From assembly GCA_024235895.1 (NCBI GenBank), contig JACKLM010000004.1:62001-126000 (forward strand): a stretch of DNA of 64,000 nt, given 5' to 3'. The position numbers were made by a program, and so were the translations under genes. Position 1 is the first letter of the stretch; each line of letters begins with the position of its first letter. The notes under the pieces were generated by a model that did not search any database, was not told where the DNA came from, and saw only the letters and a list, made by a program, of their open reading frames with translations. Below are positions 17,374-26,204 of this stretch, piece after piece. The stretch is from Burkholderiaceae bacterium. Its GTDB lineage: Bacteria; Pseudomonadota; Gammaproteobacteria; Burkholderiales; Burkholderiaceae_C.

Positions 17374-18332
17374 GAGGCTGTCCTGCGCAGCCGCGGGTCG
17401 ATCGCCAGGTACAGCAGGTCGACGACGAGGTTGACCAGCACGACGACCGCCACCAGCAGCATGACGACGTCGCGCACGACGACGAGGTCGCGGTTCGCGA
17501 TCGCCTGGAACACGAGCCGGCCGACGCCGGGCAGCACGAAGACGTTCTCGACCACGATGGTGCCGGTGATCAGGTTGCCGAACTGCAGCCCGGCCACCGT
17601 CAGCACCGGGATCATCGCGTTGCGCAGCACGTGGCGGCGCATCGCTTGCGCGCGCGTCAGCCCCTTGGCGCGCGCGGTGCGAACGAAGTCCTCGCGCATC
17701 ACCTCCAACACCGCCGATCGCGTCACGCGCGCCAGGATCGCCGCCTGCACCACCGCCAGGGCGACCGCCGGCAGCGCCAGCGCGACGACGCCGTCGACCA
17801 GCCCGCCGCCCTCGTCCTCGGTCCAGCCCGGGAAGCCGCCGGCACCGACCCACTGCAGCTGCACCGCGAACAGCAGGATCAGCAGGATCGCGAACCAGAA
17901 GTTCGGGATCGCGATGCCGAGCTGGCTGGCGGCCATCACGCCAACGTCGCCCAGCCGGCCGTGGCGCGACGCCGCGAACACGCCCAGGCCCAGCGCCGCC
18001 ACGACCGTCAGCGCCATCGCCATCACCGCCAGCGGCAGCGTGACCTGCAGCCGCTCGGCGATCAGCGTCGCGGTCGGCTCGCCGTAGCTCAGGCTCTCGG
18101 CGGTGCGGCCGCGCAGCAGGCCGCCGACCCAGTCCGTGTAGCGCGCCAGCGGCGGTCGGTCCAGCCCGAGCTTGCGCTCCAGTGCCGCGAGCGATTCGGC
18201 AGTGGCACTGTCGCCGAGGATGACCTGCGCCGCGTTGCCCGGCAGCAGCTCGAGCACCGCGAACACCAGCACCGAGGCCACCGCCAGCGTGGCGGCGAAG
18301 GTCAGCAGGCGCTTGAGCAGGGCGGCGGGCAT
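17370..18332 (-). CDS. ABC transporter permease, dipeptide/oligopeptide/nickel type (DppB-like)
   Basis: First membrane subunit of the same importer, 320 residues from the ATG at 18332. The N-terminus ALLKRLLTFAATLAVASVLVFAV is a membrane helix, and the periplasmic LERKLGLDRPPLARYTDWV and the EAA-like loop RTARAKGLTRAQAMRRHVLR are typical of DppB/OppB. An upstream extension of the frame lacks family similarity. It is coupled to the DppC-like gene by a 4-bp overlap and divergent from the aldehyde dehydrogenase, with 243 bp between them for both promoters. Substrate is unknown. Confidence 0.92.
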   Translation of the reverse strand: MPAALLKRLLTFAATLAVASVLVFAVLELLPGNAAQVILGDSATAESLAALERKLGLDRPPLARYTDWVGGLLRGRTAESLSYGEPTATLIAERLQVTLPLAVMAMALTVVAALGLGVFAASRHGRLGDVGVMAASQLGIAIPNFWFAILLILLFAVQLQWVGAGGFPGWTEDEGGGLVDGVVALALPAVALAVVQAAILARVTRSAVLEVMREDFVRTARAKGLTRAQAMRRHVLRNAMIPVLTVAGLQFGNLITGTIVVENVFVLPGVGRLVFQAIANRDLVVVRDVVMLLVAVVVLVNLVVDLLYLAIDPRLRRTAS

Positions 18333-18575
18333 CGGCGGCGATGATGCACGATCGCGCCGCGGTGCCGCCGCCGTGCCGCCACTGCCGCGCCGAGGGCGGG
18401 CCCGATGCACGGCCGGCGCGCGACCCGGACCGCATGGACCCCCAGCGGGCCGATTTCGAGGGCCGGGGCAACGGCGGCCGGGCACAATCGTCGCCGTGGT
18501 CGCCGACCATCATGCCGCGGGCATCGTGCCGATCGCGTGCGGTATCCGTCGCCGACTCTCGGAGCGTTCCCACGC

Positions 18576-20021
18576 ATGCACACGATCGATTTCGACACCC
18601 GGCTGATGCTCGCCGGCGGCCACTGGAAGACCTGCGCCGGCGGCCAGACGCTGGAGCTGGTCAACCCGTCCGACGAGACGCCGCTGGCGCATATCGCGCG
18701 CGGTGGCGCGGCCGACGTCGATGCCGCGGTCGCCGCCGCGCAGGCGGCGCTGGCCGGCGACTGGGGCGCACTCGCGGCGGCCGAGCGCGGCCGCGTGCTG
18801 ATGCGTATCAGCGCGGCCGTGACGGCGCAGGCCGAGACGCTCGCGCGACTCGAGGCGCTGGACGTCGGCAAGCCGCTTTCGCAGGCGAGGGCCGACGCGC
18901 GGGCGCTGGCGCGCTACCTCGAGTTCTATGCCGGCGCCGCCGACAAGGTGCACGGGCAGACGATCCCGTTCGTCCACGGCACGACCGCGCTGACGATCCG
19001 CGAACCGCACGGCGTCACCGGCCACATCGTGCCGTGGAACTACCCGATGCAGATCATCGGCCGCAGCGTCGGCGCCGCGCTGGCGATGGGCAACGCCTGC
19101 GTGCTCAAGCCGGCCGAGGAGGCCTGCCTGACTGCGCTCGCGTTCGCGCGCATCGCGCTGGACGCCGGGCTGCCGGCCGGCGCGCTCAATGTCGTGCCCG
19201 GCCTGGGCGAGGAGGCCGGCGCGGCGCTGGCCGCGCACCCGGGGGTGCAGCACCTGTCGTTCACCGGCTCGGTCGGGGTCGGGCGGCTGATCCAGGCGGC
19301 GGCGGCGAAGCACGTCGTGCCGGTGACGCTGGAACTCGGCGGCAAGAGCCCGCAGATCGTCTTCGACGACGCCGACCTCGACGCCGCGCTGCCCTTTCTC
19401 GTCAAGGCCGGGATCCAGAATGCCGGCCAGACCTGCTCGGCCGCGAGCCGCATCCTGGTGCAGCGCGGGACGTACGAACAGGTCGCCGAGCGCATGGCGG
19501 CGCGCTACCGTGCGTTGCGCGTCGGGCCGGCGCTGGGCGACCCGGACGTCGGGCCGGTGATCTCGGCGCGCCAACGCGAGATCGTGCAGGGCTACCTGGC
19601 GCTGATCGGCGAGCGTGGCTTGCAGGTGCTGGCCCAGCCGGCGGTCCCCGACGGACCCGGCTACTGGGTGCCGCCGACGCTCGTGGGGGGCGCGGACGGC
19701 GCACACCGGCTGGCGCAGGAGGAGATCTTCGGCCCGGTGCAGGTGCTGATCCCGTTCTCCGACGACGCCGAGGCGCTGGCGATCGCCAACGGCACCGACT
19801 ACGGGCTGGTGGCCGGTGTCTGGACCCGCGACGGCAGCCGCGCGCTGCGCATGGCGCATGCGCTGCGCTGCGGGCAGGTATTCGTCAACGACTACGGCGC
19901 CGGCGGCGGCGTCGAGCTGCCCTTCGGCGGCGTCAAGCGCAGCGGCCACGGGCGCGAGAAGGGCTTCGAGGCGCTGTACGGGTTTTCGGTGCTCAAGACG
20001 GTGGCGATCCGGCATGGCTGA
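18576..20021 (+). CDS. NAD(P)-dependent aldehyde dehydrogenase
   Basis: Oxidises an aldehyde to its acid; cytosolic; 481 residues from the ATG at 18576. Catalytic residues are in place: Asn155 in VPWNYP, Glu253 in LELGGKSP and Cys287 in NAGQTCSAASR; the cofactor-binding FTGSVGVG is also present. It is closest in style to the betaine-, gamma-aminobutyraldehyde- or vanillin-type ALDH groups, but the substrate cannot be told. An SDR oxidoreductase follows after 93 bp on the same strand, so the two probably act on the same alcohol, aldehyde or keto substrate. Confidence 0.93.
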   Translation: MHTIDFDTRLMLAGGHWKTCAGGQTLELVNPSDETPLAHIARGGAADVDAAVAAAQAALAGDWGALAAAERGRVLMRISAAVTAQAETLARLEALDVGKPLSQARADARALARYLEFYAGAADKVHGQTIPFVHGTTALTIREPHGVTGHIVPWNYPMQIIGRSVGAALAMGNACVLKPAEEACLTALAFARIALDAGLPAGALNVVPGLGEEAGAALAAHPGVQHLSFTGSVGVGRLIQAAAAKHVVPVTLELGGKSPQIVFDDADLDAALPFLVKAGIQNAGQTCSAASRILVQRGTYEQVAERMAARYRALRVGPALGDPDVGPVISARQREIVQGYLALIGERGLQVLAQPAVPDGPGYWVPPTLVGGADGAHRLAQEEIFGPVQVLIPFSDDAEALAIANGTDYGLVAGVWTRDGSRALRMAHALRCGQVFVNDYGAGGGVELPFGGVKRSGHGREKGFEALYGFSVLKTVAIRHG

Positions 20022-20114
20022 ATGCAGGCGCCGCACGGCGTGCGGCACGGCCGGCCGGGTGCCGACGTGCTGCAGGATCGTCGGGCCGCGGTGCCGGCGG
20101 CAAGGAGGATGGGG

Positions 20115-20879
20115 ATGAGGCTCGCGAACAAGGTCGCCATCGTCACCGGCGGCGCGAGCGGCTTCGGGGCCGGCATCGTGCGCCGCTTCGCCGCCGAGGG
20201 CGCGCGCGTCGTCGTCGCCGATCTGAACGAGGCCGCCGCGGCGGCGCTCGCGGCCGAGCTCGGCACCTGCGCGCACGCGGTCGGCGCGAACGTCGCCGAG
20301 GCGCGCGACGTGCGGCGCATGCTGGATGAGGCCGAGCGGCGCTTCGGCGCGCTCGACATCCTGGTCAACAACGCCGGCGTGACCCACCTGCCGGCCGCGC
20401 TGGAAGATGTCGCCGAGGCCGATTTCGACCGCATCGCCGCGGTCAACATGAAGGCGATCTATCTCGCGCTGCGCGAGGCGGTGCCGCGCTTCAAGGCGCG
20501 CGCACCGGGGCCGGGTGGGATCCGAGGCGTGGTGCTCAACATGGCCAGCACCGCCGGCGTCAGCCCGCGGCCGCGGCTGGCCTGGTACAACGCCAGCAAG
20601 GGCTGGGTCATCACCGCCACGCGCGCCTGCGCGGTCGAGCTGGCGCCGTCCGGGATCCGGGTCAATGCGATCAACCCGGTGGCCGGCGAGACGCCGCTGC
20701 TGGCGTCGTTCATGGGCGAGGATACGCCGGCGATGCGAGCCAGGTTTCTGTCGACGATCCCGATCGGCCGCTTCTCGACGCCCGAGGACCTAGGCTGGGC
20801 CGCGTGCTACCTGTGCAGCGACGAGGCCAGCATGGTCACCGGCGTGTGCATGGAGGTCGACGGCGGGCGCTGCATCTGA
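20115..20879 (+). CDS. SDR family oxidoreductase
   Basis: Classical short-chain dehydrogenase/reductase of 254 residues. The cofactor motif TGGASGFG (residues 11-18), NNAG and the catalytic YNASK are present. The start at 20115 is chosen because a strong Shine-Dalgarno AAGGAGG (20102-20108) lies 6 nt upstream; an ATG two codons earlier is too close to it. The C-terminal pattern NPVAGETPLLASFMG and VTGVCMEVDGGR resembles glucose/ribitol-type and 3-oxoacyl reductases. It probably forms a unit with the preceding aldehyde dehydrogenase. Substrate is not identifiable. Confidence 0.92.
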   Translation: MRLANKVAIVTGGASGFGAGIVRRFAAEGARVVVADLNEAAAAALAAELGTCAHAVGANVAEARDVRRMLDEAERRFGALDILVNNAGVTHLPAALEDVAEADFDRIAAVNMKAIYLALREAVPRFKARAPGPGGIRGVVLNMASTAGVSPRPRLAWYNASKGWVITATRACAVELAPSGIRVNAINPVAGETPLLASFMGEDTPAMRARFLSTIPIGRFSTPEDLGWAACYLCSDEASMVTGVCMEVDGGRCI

Positions 20880-20931
20880 GCCTGCGCAGGCCGCACCGGC
20901 CGGTGCGGCCGCCGTCGGCGCGCGGCGCCGG

Positions 20932-21177
20932 TCAGCGCGCGGCGTCGAACTGGCGCTGGTGGCGGTCGGCGGCGGCGAGCAGGTCGCTCGCGAGCGCGGG
21001 ATCGCTGTCCTGCATCCGCAACGCCATCTCGCGCACCGCCGCCGCGTCACGCGCGGCAGCGAGGCGATCGAGCCCCTGGCGCGGCAGCGGCTTGACGAAA
21101 TCACGCAGACGCTGCATCAGGCCCACACCGTGGCGTGGACGCTGGAACAGGCCGTGCAAGGCGGTATCGTGGCTCAT
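20932..21177 (-). CDS. Small hypothetical protein (81 aa)
   Basis: I do not recognise this protein. It is basic and Ala/Arg/Leu-rich, with two likely helices and no membrane segment or signal peptide (start MSHDTALHGLFQRPRHGVGL). It is supported as real by a ribosome site AGGAG about 7 nt before the ATG. It follows the 72-aa gene by 26 bp, so the two form a small operon divergent from a LysR regulator. It ends 52 bp from the convergent SDR gene. Confidence 0.6.
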   Translation of the reverse strand: MSHDTALHGLFQRPRHGVGLMQRLRDFVKPLPRQGLDRLAAARDAAAVREMALRMQDSDPALASDLLAAADRHQRQFDAAR

Positions 21178-21203
21178 CTCGGACTCCTGTCGGCGCGGGG
21201 GCG

Positions 21204-21422
21204 TCAGCGAGACGCGCCGCCTTCGACCCGCTCGGCGAGCCGCGCCACGGCAAGCCTCAGATCGGGGTCGGTCCCGCCATGCAGTTGCGAAAGCCGGCGC
21301 AGCTCGGTCAGCGCGCGGCGCTGGCCGTAGGACTCGGCGGCGGCCCAGACGCGTGCCCAGAACGGGCGAGCCTCGGTGCCTCGCGGCTGCGAAAGGGACG
21401 AATTCAGGACGGCGGCGGTCAT
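21204..21422 (-). CDS. Small hypothetical protein (72 aa), first gene of a mini-operon
   Basis: Not assigned to a known family. The central segment FWARVWAAAESYGQRRALTE followed by LRRLSQL is a probable amphipathic helix that recalls, without matching, the short DUF1127-like proteins. The ATG at 21422 is preceded by GAGGA at good spacing; the frame stays open to 21506 but upstream starts lack a ribosome site. The 150-bp divergent region to the LysR gene holds two palindromes, which suggests LysR control. Confidence 0.6.
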   Translation of the reverse strand: MTAAVLNSSLSQPRGTEARPFWARVWAAAESYGQRRALTELRRLSQLHGGTDPDLRLAVARLAERVEGGASR

Positions 21423-21479
21423 GTCGGTTTCCTCTTCGTGGCCCGCGTGGAGGGAGGCATGGCGGGCGACGAAGGGATG

Positions 21480-21497
21480 ATCAGGGTAATCCCTGAT
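21480..21497. promoter_or_regulatory. Perfect inverted repeat in the LysR/mini-operon divergent region
   Basis: Arms ATCAGGG and CCCTGAT are perfect 7-bp complements separated by TAAT. It lies between the start of the 72-aa gene and the LysR gene, where an operator is expected. The protein that binds is not known. Confidence 0.5.
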
Positions 21498-21519
21498 GAG
21501 TTCCAATGAATATTCGTCA

Positions 21520-21534
21520 TGTTCGATATGAACA
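21520..21534. promoter_or_regulatory. Palindrome likely bound by the adjacent LysR regulator
   Basis: TGTTCGATATGAACA has 5-bp perfect arms around GATAT and sits in a locally AT-rich patch 17 bp before the first possible LysR start codon. LysR-type regulators usually bind short dyads like this and repress their own gene while controlling the divergent one. Confidence 0.5.
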
Positions 21535-21574
21535 AAGCTAAAGTCGCAACTTGGTACGCTCCGGACAGACCGAC

Positions 21575-22558
21575 TTGCGAAATTTCCGCAGCCTCGACCT
21601 GAACCTGCTGCGCGTCTTCGACGCGCTGATGGCCGAAGGCAGCCTGACGCGCGCGGCCGAGTTGCTCGCGATCACGCAGCCGGCGGCCAGCCACGCGCTC
21701 AAGCGCCTGCACGGCTGGGTCGGCGAGCCGCTGTTCAAGCGCAGCGCCGGCGGGATGCTGCCGACGCCGCGTGCACTGGCCTTGTGGCCGCAGGTGCGCG
21801 CGGCCTTGCAGGAGCTGCAGCAGGCGCTGGCACCGAGCGCGTTCGACCCGCGTCAGGCGCGGGTCGACTTCCGCATCGCGATGGCCGATGCGGCGGCGGC
21901 GCTGCTGGCGCCCGGCCTCGTCGCGGCGCTGGAGGCGGCGCAGGCTGCGGCCGACCTGCGCATCCTGCCGCTGACGACGCGCGACCCGCGCGGCCTGCTG
22001 CACGACGACCAGGCCGACCTCGCGGTCGGCCACTTCCCGATCCTGATGAGCGCGCTGGCTGGCGCCGAGCGCGCGCAGCTGCGCCAGCATCGGCTGCACC
22101 GAACCGACCACGTGTGCGTCATGCGGCGCGGCCACCCGCTGGCCGGTGTCGAGCTGACGCTGGACCGCTACTGTGCGGCGCACCACGTGCTGGTCAGCCT
22201 GTCGGGGCAGGCGCACGCGGCGGTCGACGAGGCGCTGGCGCTGGTCGGGCGCAGCCGGCGCGTGCTGCTGACCGTCAACCAGTACCACACGGCACGGCAG
22301 GTCGTGCTGCAGACCGACTTGCTGACCGTGCTGCCCGCGATCGTCGTGCAGTCGGCAGCGCTGCCGGGCGCGGTCGTCACACGGCCGCTGCCGTTCGAGA
22401 CCGCGCCGCTGGCGGTCGACATGGTCTGGCTCGCGCGCCACGATGCCGAGCCGGCGCACCGCTGGCTGCGCGAGCAGGTGTTGCGTGCCAACGAAGCGCT
22501 GCACGCGCAGCTCGCCCCCGATGCCGCAGCCGCGGCGGCGGGATCCCCGCCGGCCTGA
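21575..22558 (+). CDS. LysR family transcriptional regulator
   Basis: DNA-binding regulator with an N-terminal winged helix (DLNLLRVFDALMAEGSLTRA and ITQPAASHALKRLHGWVGEP) and a C-terminal effector domain. There is no ATG in a sensible place. TTG at 21575 starts six codons before DLNLLR and gives 327 residues; TTG at 21551 (335 residues) is the alternative. Regulators that begin this way belong to the NahR/NodD/LinR-like branch. It is divergent from the two tiny genes at 20932-21422, which are its most likely targets. Confidence 0.9.
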   Translation: MRNFRSLDLNLLRVFDALMAEGSLTRAAELLAITQPAASHALKRLHGWVGEPLFKRSAGGMLPTPRALALWPQVRAALQELQQALAPSAFDPRQARVDFRIAMADAAAALLAPGLVAALEAAQAAADLRILPLTTRDPRGLLHDDQADLAVGHFPILMSALAGAERAQLRQHRLHRTDHVCVMRRGHPLAGVELTLDRYCAAHHVLVSLSGQAHAAVDEALALVGRSRRVLLTVNQYHTARQVVLQTDLLTVLPAIVVQSAALPGAVVTRPLPFETAPLAVDMVWLARHDAEPAHRWLREQVLRANEALHAQLAPDAAAAAAGSPPA

Positions 22559-22608
22559 ACCGCGGCCGCCGGCGCGGCGACGGCGGTCGCGCAGGCCCGC
22601 CCGGGCTC

Positions 22609-23802
22609 TCAGCCCAGCACCGCCGCCATCGCCTCGGCGGTGCGCTCGACGTTGCCCTCGTTGAGACCGGCCACGCACATGCGGCCCGAGCGCACCAGAT
22701 AGACCGCGTGCTCGTCGCGCAGGCGGTCGACCTGCGCCGCGCTCAGCCCGGTGTAGCTGAACATGCCGCGCTGGCTCAGGAAGTAGCCGAAGTCACGCCC
22801 GGGCAGCCTTGCCGCGAGCACCGCGTGCAGACGCCGGCGCATCGCCAGGATGCGCTCGCGCATCGCCGCCACGTCGGCCTCCCAGGCGGCGCGCAGCGCC
22901 GGCTCGCCGAGCACCTTGGCGACGAGGCCGGCGGCGTGGATCGGCGGGCTGGAATAGTTGCGCCGCACCGTGGCCTTGAGCTGGCCGAGCACGAGATCGG
23001 CCTCGGCGGCGTCGCCGCAGACCACGCTCAGCGCGCCGGCGCGCTCGCCGTAGACGCTCATGCTCTTGGAGAACGAATTGCCGACGATGAAAGGCAGGCC
23101 CTCGTCGGCGAGCAGCCGCAGCGCGAACGCGTCCTCGGCGATGCCCTCGCCATAGCCCTGGTAGGCCAGGTCGAGGAAGGGCAGCAGCTCGCGCTCGCGC
23201 AGCAGCGGCAGCAGCGCGCGCCACTGCGCGCGGTCGAGGTCGACGCCGGTCGGGTTGTGGCAGCAGGCGTGCAGCAGCACGATGCTGCGCGGCGGCAGCG
23301 CGCCGAGCGCATCGCGCATGGCGTCGAAGCGCAGCCCGCCGGTCGCGCCGTCGTAGTAGGGGTAGGTGTGCACCGCGATGCCGGCGCCCTCGAACATCGC
23401 GCGGTGGTTGTCCCAGGTCGGGTCGCTGATCCAGGCCGCGCTGCCGGGCAGCCAGCGCTTCAGGAAATCCGCCCCCACCTTCAGCCCGCCGCTGGAGCCG
23501 ACGGTCTGGATCGTCGCGATGCGGCCGGCGCGCAGCGCCGGGTGGTCGGCGCCGAACAGCAGCGCCTGCACCGCGGCGCGCATCGCGGCCGAGCCCTCCA
23601 TCGGCAGGTAGGGCTTGGGCGCGGCCTCGGCCAGCAGCTGCGCCTCGGCGTCGCGCACGCAGCCGAGCACCGGGAGGCGGCCGGCATCGTCGAAGTAGAT
23701 GCCGATCGACAGGTTGATCTTGTGTGGCCGCGGGTCCTTCTGGAAGGCCTCGTTCAGGCTGAGGATGGGGTCGCCGGCGTAGGGGTCGAGGTGCTCGAAC
23801 AT
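22609..23802 (-). CDS. tyrB: Aromatic-amino-acid/aspartate aminotransferase (class I)
   Basis: PLP enzyme that moves amino groups between aspartate or aromatic amino acids and 2-oxoglutarate. The 397 residues fit. The start FEHLDPYAGDPILSLNEAFQ and INLSIGIYFDD are typical, and the PLP lysine is K246 in NSFSKSMSVYGERAG. The Arg that binds the substrate carboxylate lies in the C-terminal FSYTGLS region. The motif SFSK rather than SYAK favours the TyrB over the AspC branch. Glutathione peroxidase lies 22 bp upstream of its start on the same strand, so the two may be co-transcribed. Confidence 0.93.
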   Translation of the reverse strand: MFEHLDPYAGDPILSLNEAFQKDPRPHKINLSIGIYFDDAGRLPVLGCVRDAEAQLLAEAAPKPYLPMEGSAAMRAAVQALLFGADHPALRAGRIATIQTVGSSGGLKVGADFLKRWLPGSAAWISDPTWDNHRAMFEGAGIAVHTYPYYDGATGGLRFDAMRDALGALPPRSIVLLHACCHNPTGVDLDRAQWRALLPLLRERELLPFLDLAYQGYGEGIAEDAFALRLLADEGLPFIVGNSFSKSMSVYGERAGALSVVCGDAAEADLVLGQLKATVRRNYSSPPIHAAGLVAKVLGEPALRAAWEADVAAMRERILAMRRRLHAVLAARLPGRDFGYFLSQRGMFSYTGLSAAQVDRLRDEHAVYLVRSGRMCVAGLNEGNVERTAEAMAAVLG

Positions 23803-23824
23803 GATCGCGTCGGGGTCGGGGGTG

Positions 23825-24316
23825 TCAGGCCGCCAGCGCGGCCTCGATGTCGCGCGCGAGCGACTCGGGGGTATCGGTCGGTGCGTAGCGCCTGATCACG
23901 CGGCCGTCGCGGCCGACCAGGAACTTGGTGAAGTTCCACTTGATCGCCTCGCTGCCGAGCACCCCGGGCGCCTCGGCCTTGAGCCAGCGCCACAGCGGGT
24001 GCGTGCCCTCGCCGTTGACCTCGACCTTGGCCATCATCGGGAAGCTCACCCCGTAGTCGCGGCTGCAGAACTGCGCGATCTCGGCGTCGCTGCCCGGATC
24101 CTGGCCGGCGAACTGGTTGCACGGGAAGCCGACGACGACCAGCCCGCGATCGCGGTACTCGTCCCACAGCGCCTGCAGCCCGGCGAGCTGAGGCGTCAGG
24201 CCGCAGGCACTTGCCGTATTGACGATCAGCAGCACCTTGCCCTTCTGCGACGCGAACTGGGCGCGCTGGCCGTCGATCGAGAGGGCTTCGAAGTCGTGGA
24301 CCGTGTCGTGGGGCAT
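23825..24316 (-). CDS. Glutathione peroxidase (thiol peroxidase family)
   Basis: Reduces hydrogen peroxide or lipid peroxides; 163 residues, cytosolic. The active-site tetrad is present: Cys38 in NTASACGLTPQ (the usual motif is NVASKCG), Gln72 in FPCNQFAGQ, and Trp127-Asn128 in KWNFTKF. Cys rather than selenocysteine at the site is normal for bacterial enzymes, which often use thioredoxin. It lies upstream of and close to the aminotransferase gene and is divergent from the hybrid kinase. Confidence 0.95.
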   Translation of the reverse strand: MPHDTVHDFEALSIDGQRAQFASQKGKVLLIVNTASACGLTPQLAGLQALWDEYRDRGLVVVGFPCNQFAGQDPGSDAEIAQFCSRDYGVSFPMMAKVEVNGEGTHPLWRWLKAEAPGVLGSEAIKWNFTKFLVGRDGRVIRRYAPTDTPESLARDIEAALAA

Positions 24317-24402
24317 GGCGGCCTCGGGGGTGGTCGGGGCGTTGGGCTCGCCCGGATGCCGCGCGGCGCACGCTGGCGTCTGAGCAGCGGCCGGGTCGGC
24401 GG

Positions 24403-26193
24403 ATGTTACGCGTTGGCGGCTTGCGTGTCGTCGATGCGCGCAGGCGGGCCGCGCCGGAGCAAGTCGTCGAGCTTGTCCGACCGCTCGGCAGGCAGATTGC
24501 CGCGCACGTAACATTGTCGACCGTGGATGTGCCCCTGACGCCTCGAGCCGGGCCGCCGGCCGCTGCCGCGCCGGCGCCGGACGGGCGCGACCTCGCGCCC
24601 GGCGCCGCGCCGCAGGATGGCCCGGGAGCGACGGGCCGGGGGGCGGCGCGCGTCGATGCGCTCGATGCGCTTCAGGACCGCTTCCTCGCGCACATGAGCC
24701 ACGAGCTGCGCACGCCGCTGGCCGGGTTGCTCGGGCTGGTCGATCTCGCGCGGCGCGTCGCCACCGACCCGGCGCAGCGGCGCTACCTCGAGGTCGCGAT
24801 GCAGTCCGGACGCGCGCTGCAGCGCAGCATCGCACAGGTGCTCGAGATCGCGCGGCTGCGCGAAGGGCCGCTGCCGCTCGCCGACGAGGCCTTCGACCTC
24901 GCCGAGACGGTCGTCGAGGTGCTGCGCAACGCGATGGCGCGCATGCGACTCAAGGGGCTGGCGATGCGCTTCGACTGGGAGGGGGAGCCGACCTGGGTGC
25001 GCGGCGACGAGCTGCGCGTGCGGCAGGTCGTCGGCAACCTGGTCGACAACGCCTGCCGCTTCACCGCGCGCGGTTATGTCGCGCTACGAGCACGGCTGGA
25101 CGACGACCCGGGGTCGCCGGGCCGACGGCGCTTCGAGTTGCAGATCGAGGATACCGGGCCCGGCGTCGCGCCGGCGCTGGCCGCACGCATCTTCGACGAA
25201 TTCGTCCAGGGCGACGACAGCCTGACGCGCGCACACGGCGGCACCGGCCTGGGGCTGCCGATCGCGCGCGCGCTGGCGCGGCGCATGGGCGGTGACGTCA
25301 CGATGGCCAGCACGCCCGGGGTCGGCAGCCGCTTCACGCTGACGCTGGGCTTCGCCCCGGCGCCCGATCCCGATCCGGTTCCCGCCGCCGCCCGCGCTGA
25401 CGCGCCAGGCCATGCATGGTTGCTGTACGAGCAGACCGAGACCGGTCGCTGGATGCAGCGGCGCTTCGCGCGCTTGGGCTGGACGAGCGAAATCGTCACC
25501 GGCATCGCGGTGGCGATCGAGCGTGCCGCGCACAGCACGGCCGCGGCGCTGCCGCCGCTGGTCGTCGTCGCCGAGCACGTCATGCACCCTGGCGCCGACC
25601 TCGACGCGCTGCGCGCCGCGCTGCCGGCGGCCGACATCCGGCTGCTGATCCGCCCCGACTGGAACCAGCCGGCGATCGAGCAGCGTGCGCTCGCGCTGGC
25701 GATGCGGCTGGACGTCAGGCCGCTGACGCCGCGCGACCTCAGGCTGATGACGCTGCGCGGCGTCGCGCCGGTGCAGGCCGTGCTGCCGCCGGCCGCACCG
25801 TCGCCGGGCCCGCACGTGCTGGTGGTCGAGGACAACGCGACCAATCGGATGATCGTCGAGGCCTTTCTCGAGGCGCTGGCGCTGCCCTGTCGCAGCGTCG
25901 GCGACGGCGCCCAGGCGCTGGCCGAATGCGCCGCGTCGCCACCGCGGCTGGTGCTGATGGACCTGCAGATGCCGGTGATGGACGGGCTCGCCGCCACGCG
26001 CGAGCTGCGCGCGCGGCAGGCGCGCGGCGAGCTGCCGGCCTTCCCGGTCGTCGCGCTGACCGCGCACGCGATGGCCAGCGACGCCCAGGCCTGCCGCGAC
26101 GCCGGCATGGACGGCTTCCTGACCAAGCCGCTGCTGCTCGAGACGCTTCGTGCCGAGCTCGTGCGCTGGTGTCCGGAGCTGCGCGCGGCCTGA
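24403..26193 (+). CDS. Soluble hybrid histidine kinase with pseudo-receiver and receiver domains
   Basis: Signal-transduction kinase with no membrane segment and almost no sensor region. The HisKA domain starts near residue 88 (QDRFLAHMSHELRTPLAG, phospho-His in SHELRTP). The ATPase domain has VGNLVDNACRFT, IEDTGPGV and GGTGLGLPIARALA. A middle segment (about residues 340-460) looks like a receiver fold that has lost its Asp. The C-terminal receiver is intact: VVEDNATNRMI, phospho-acceptor in LVLMDLQMPVMDG, and TKPL. ATG 24403 gives 596 residues; GTG 24523, 40 codons later, is also plausible because the first residues look non-conserved. The signal input is unknown. Confidence 0.88.
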   Translation: MLRVGGLRVVDARRRAAPEQVVELVRPLGRQIAAHVTLSTVDVPLTPRAGPPAAAAPAPDGRDLAPGAAPQDGPGATGRGAARVDALDALQDRFLAHMSHELRTPLAGLLGLVDLARRVATDPAQRRYLEVAMQSGRALQRSIAQVLEIARLREGPLPLADEAFDLAETVVEVLRNAMARMRLKGLAMRFDWEGEPTWVRGDELRVRQVVGNLVDNACRFTARGYVALRARLDDDPGSPGRRRFELQIEDTGPGVAPALAARIFDEFVQGDDSLTRAHGGTGLGLPIARALARRMGGDVTMASTPGVGSRFTLTLGFAPAPDPDPVPAAARADAPGHAWLLYEQTETGRWMQRRFARLGWTSEIVTGIAVAIERAAHSTAAALPPLVVVAEHVMHPGADLDALRAALPAADIRLLIRPDWNQPAIEQRALALAMRLDVRPLTPRDLRLMTLRGVAPVQAVLPPAAPSPGPHVLVVEDNATNRMIVEAFLEALALPCRSVGDGAQALAECAASPPRLVLMDLQMPVMDGLAATRELRARQARGELPAFPVVALTAHAMASDAQACRDAGMDGFLTKPLLLETLRAELVRWCPELRAA

Positions 26194-26204
26194 CAGGCCG
26201 CGCC

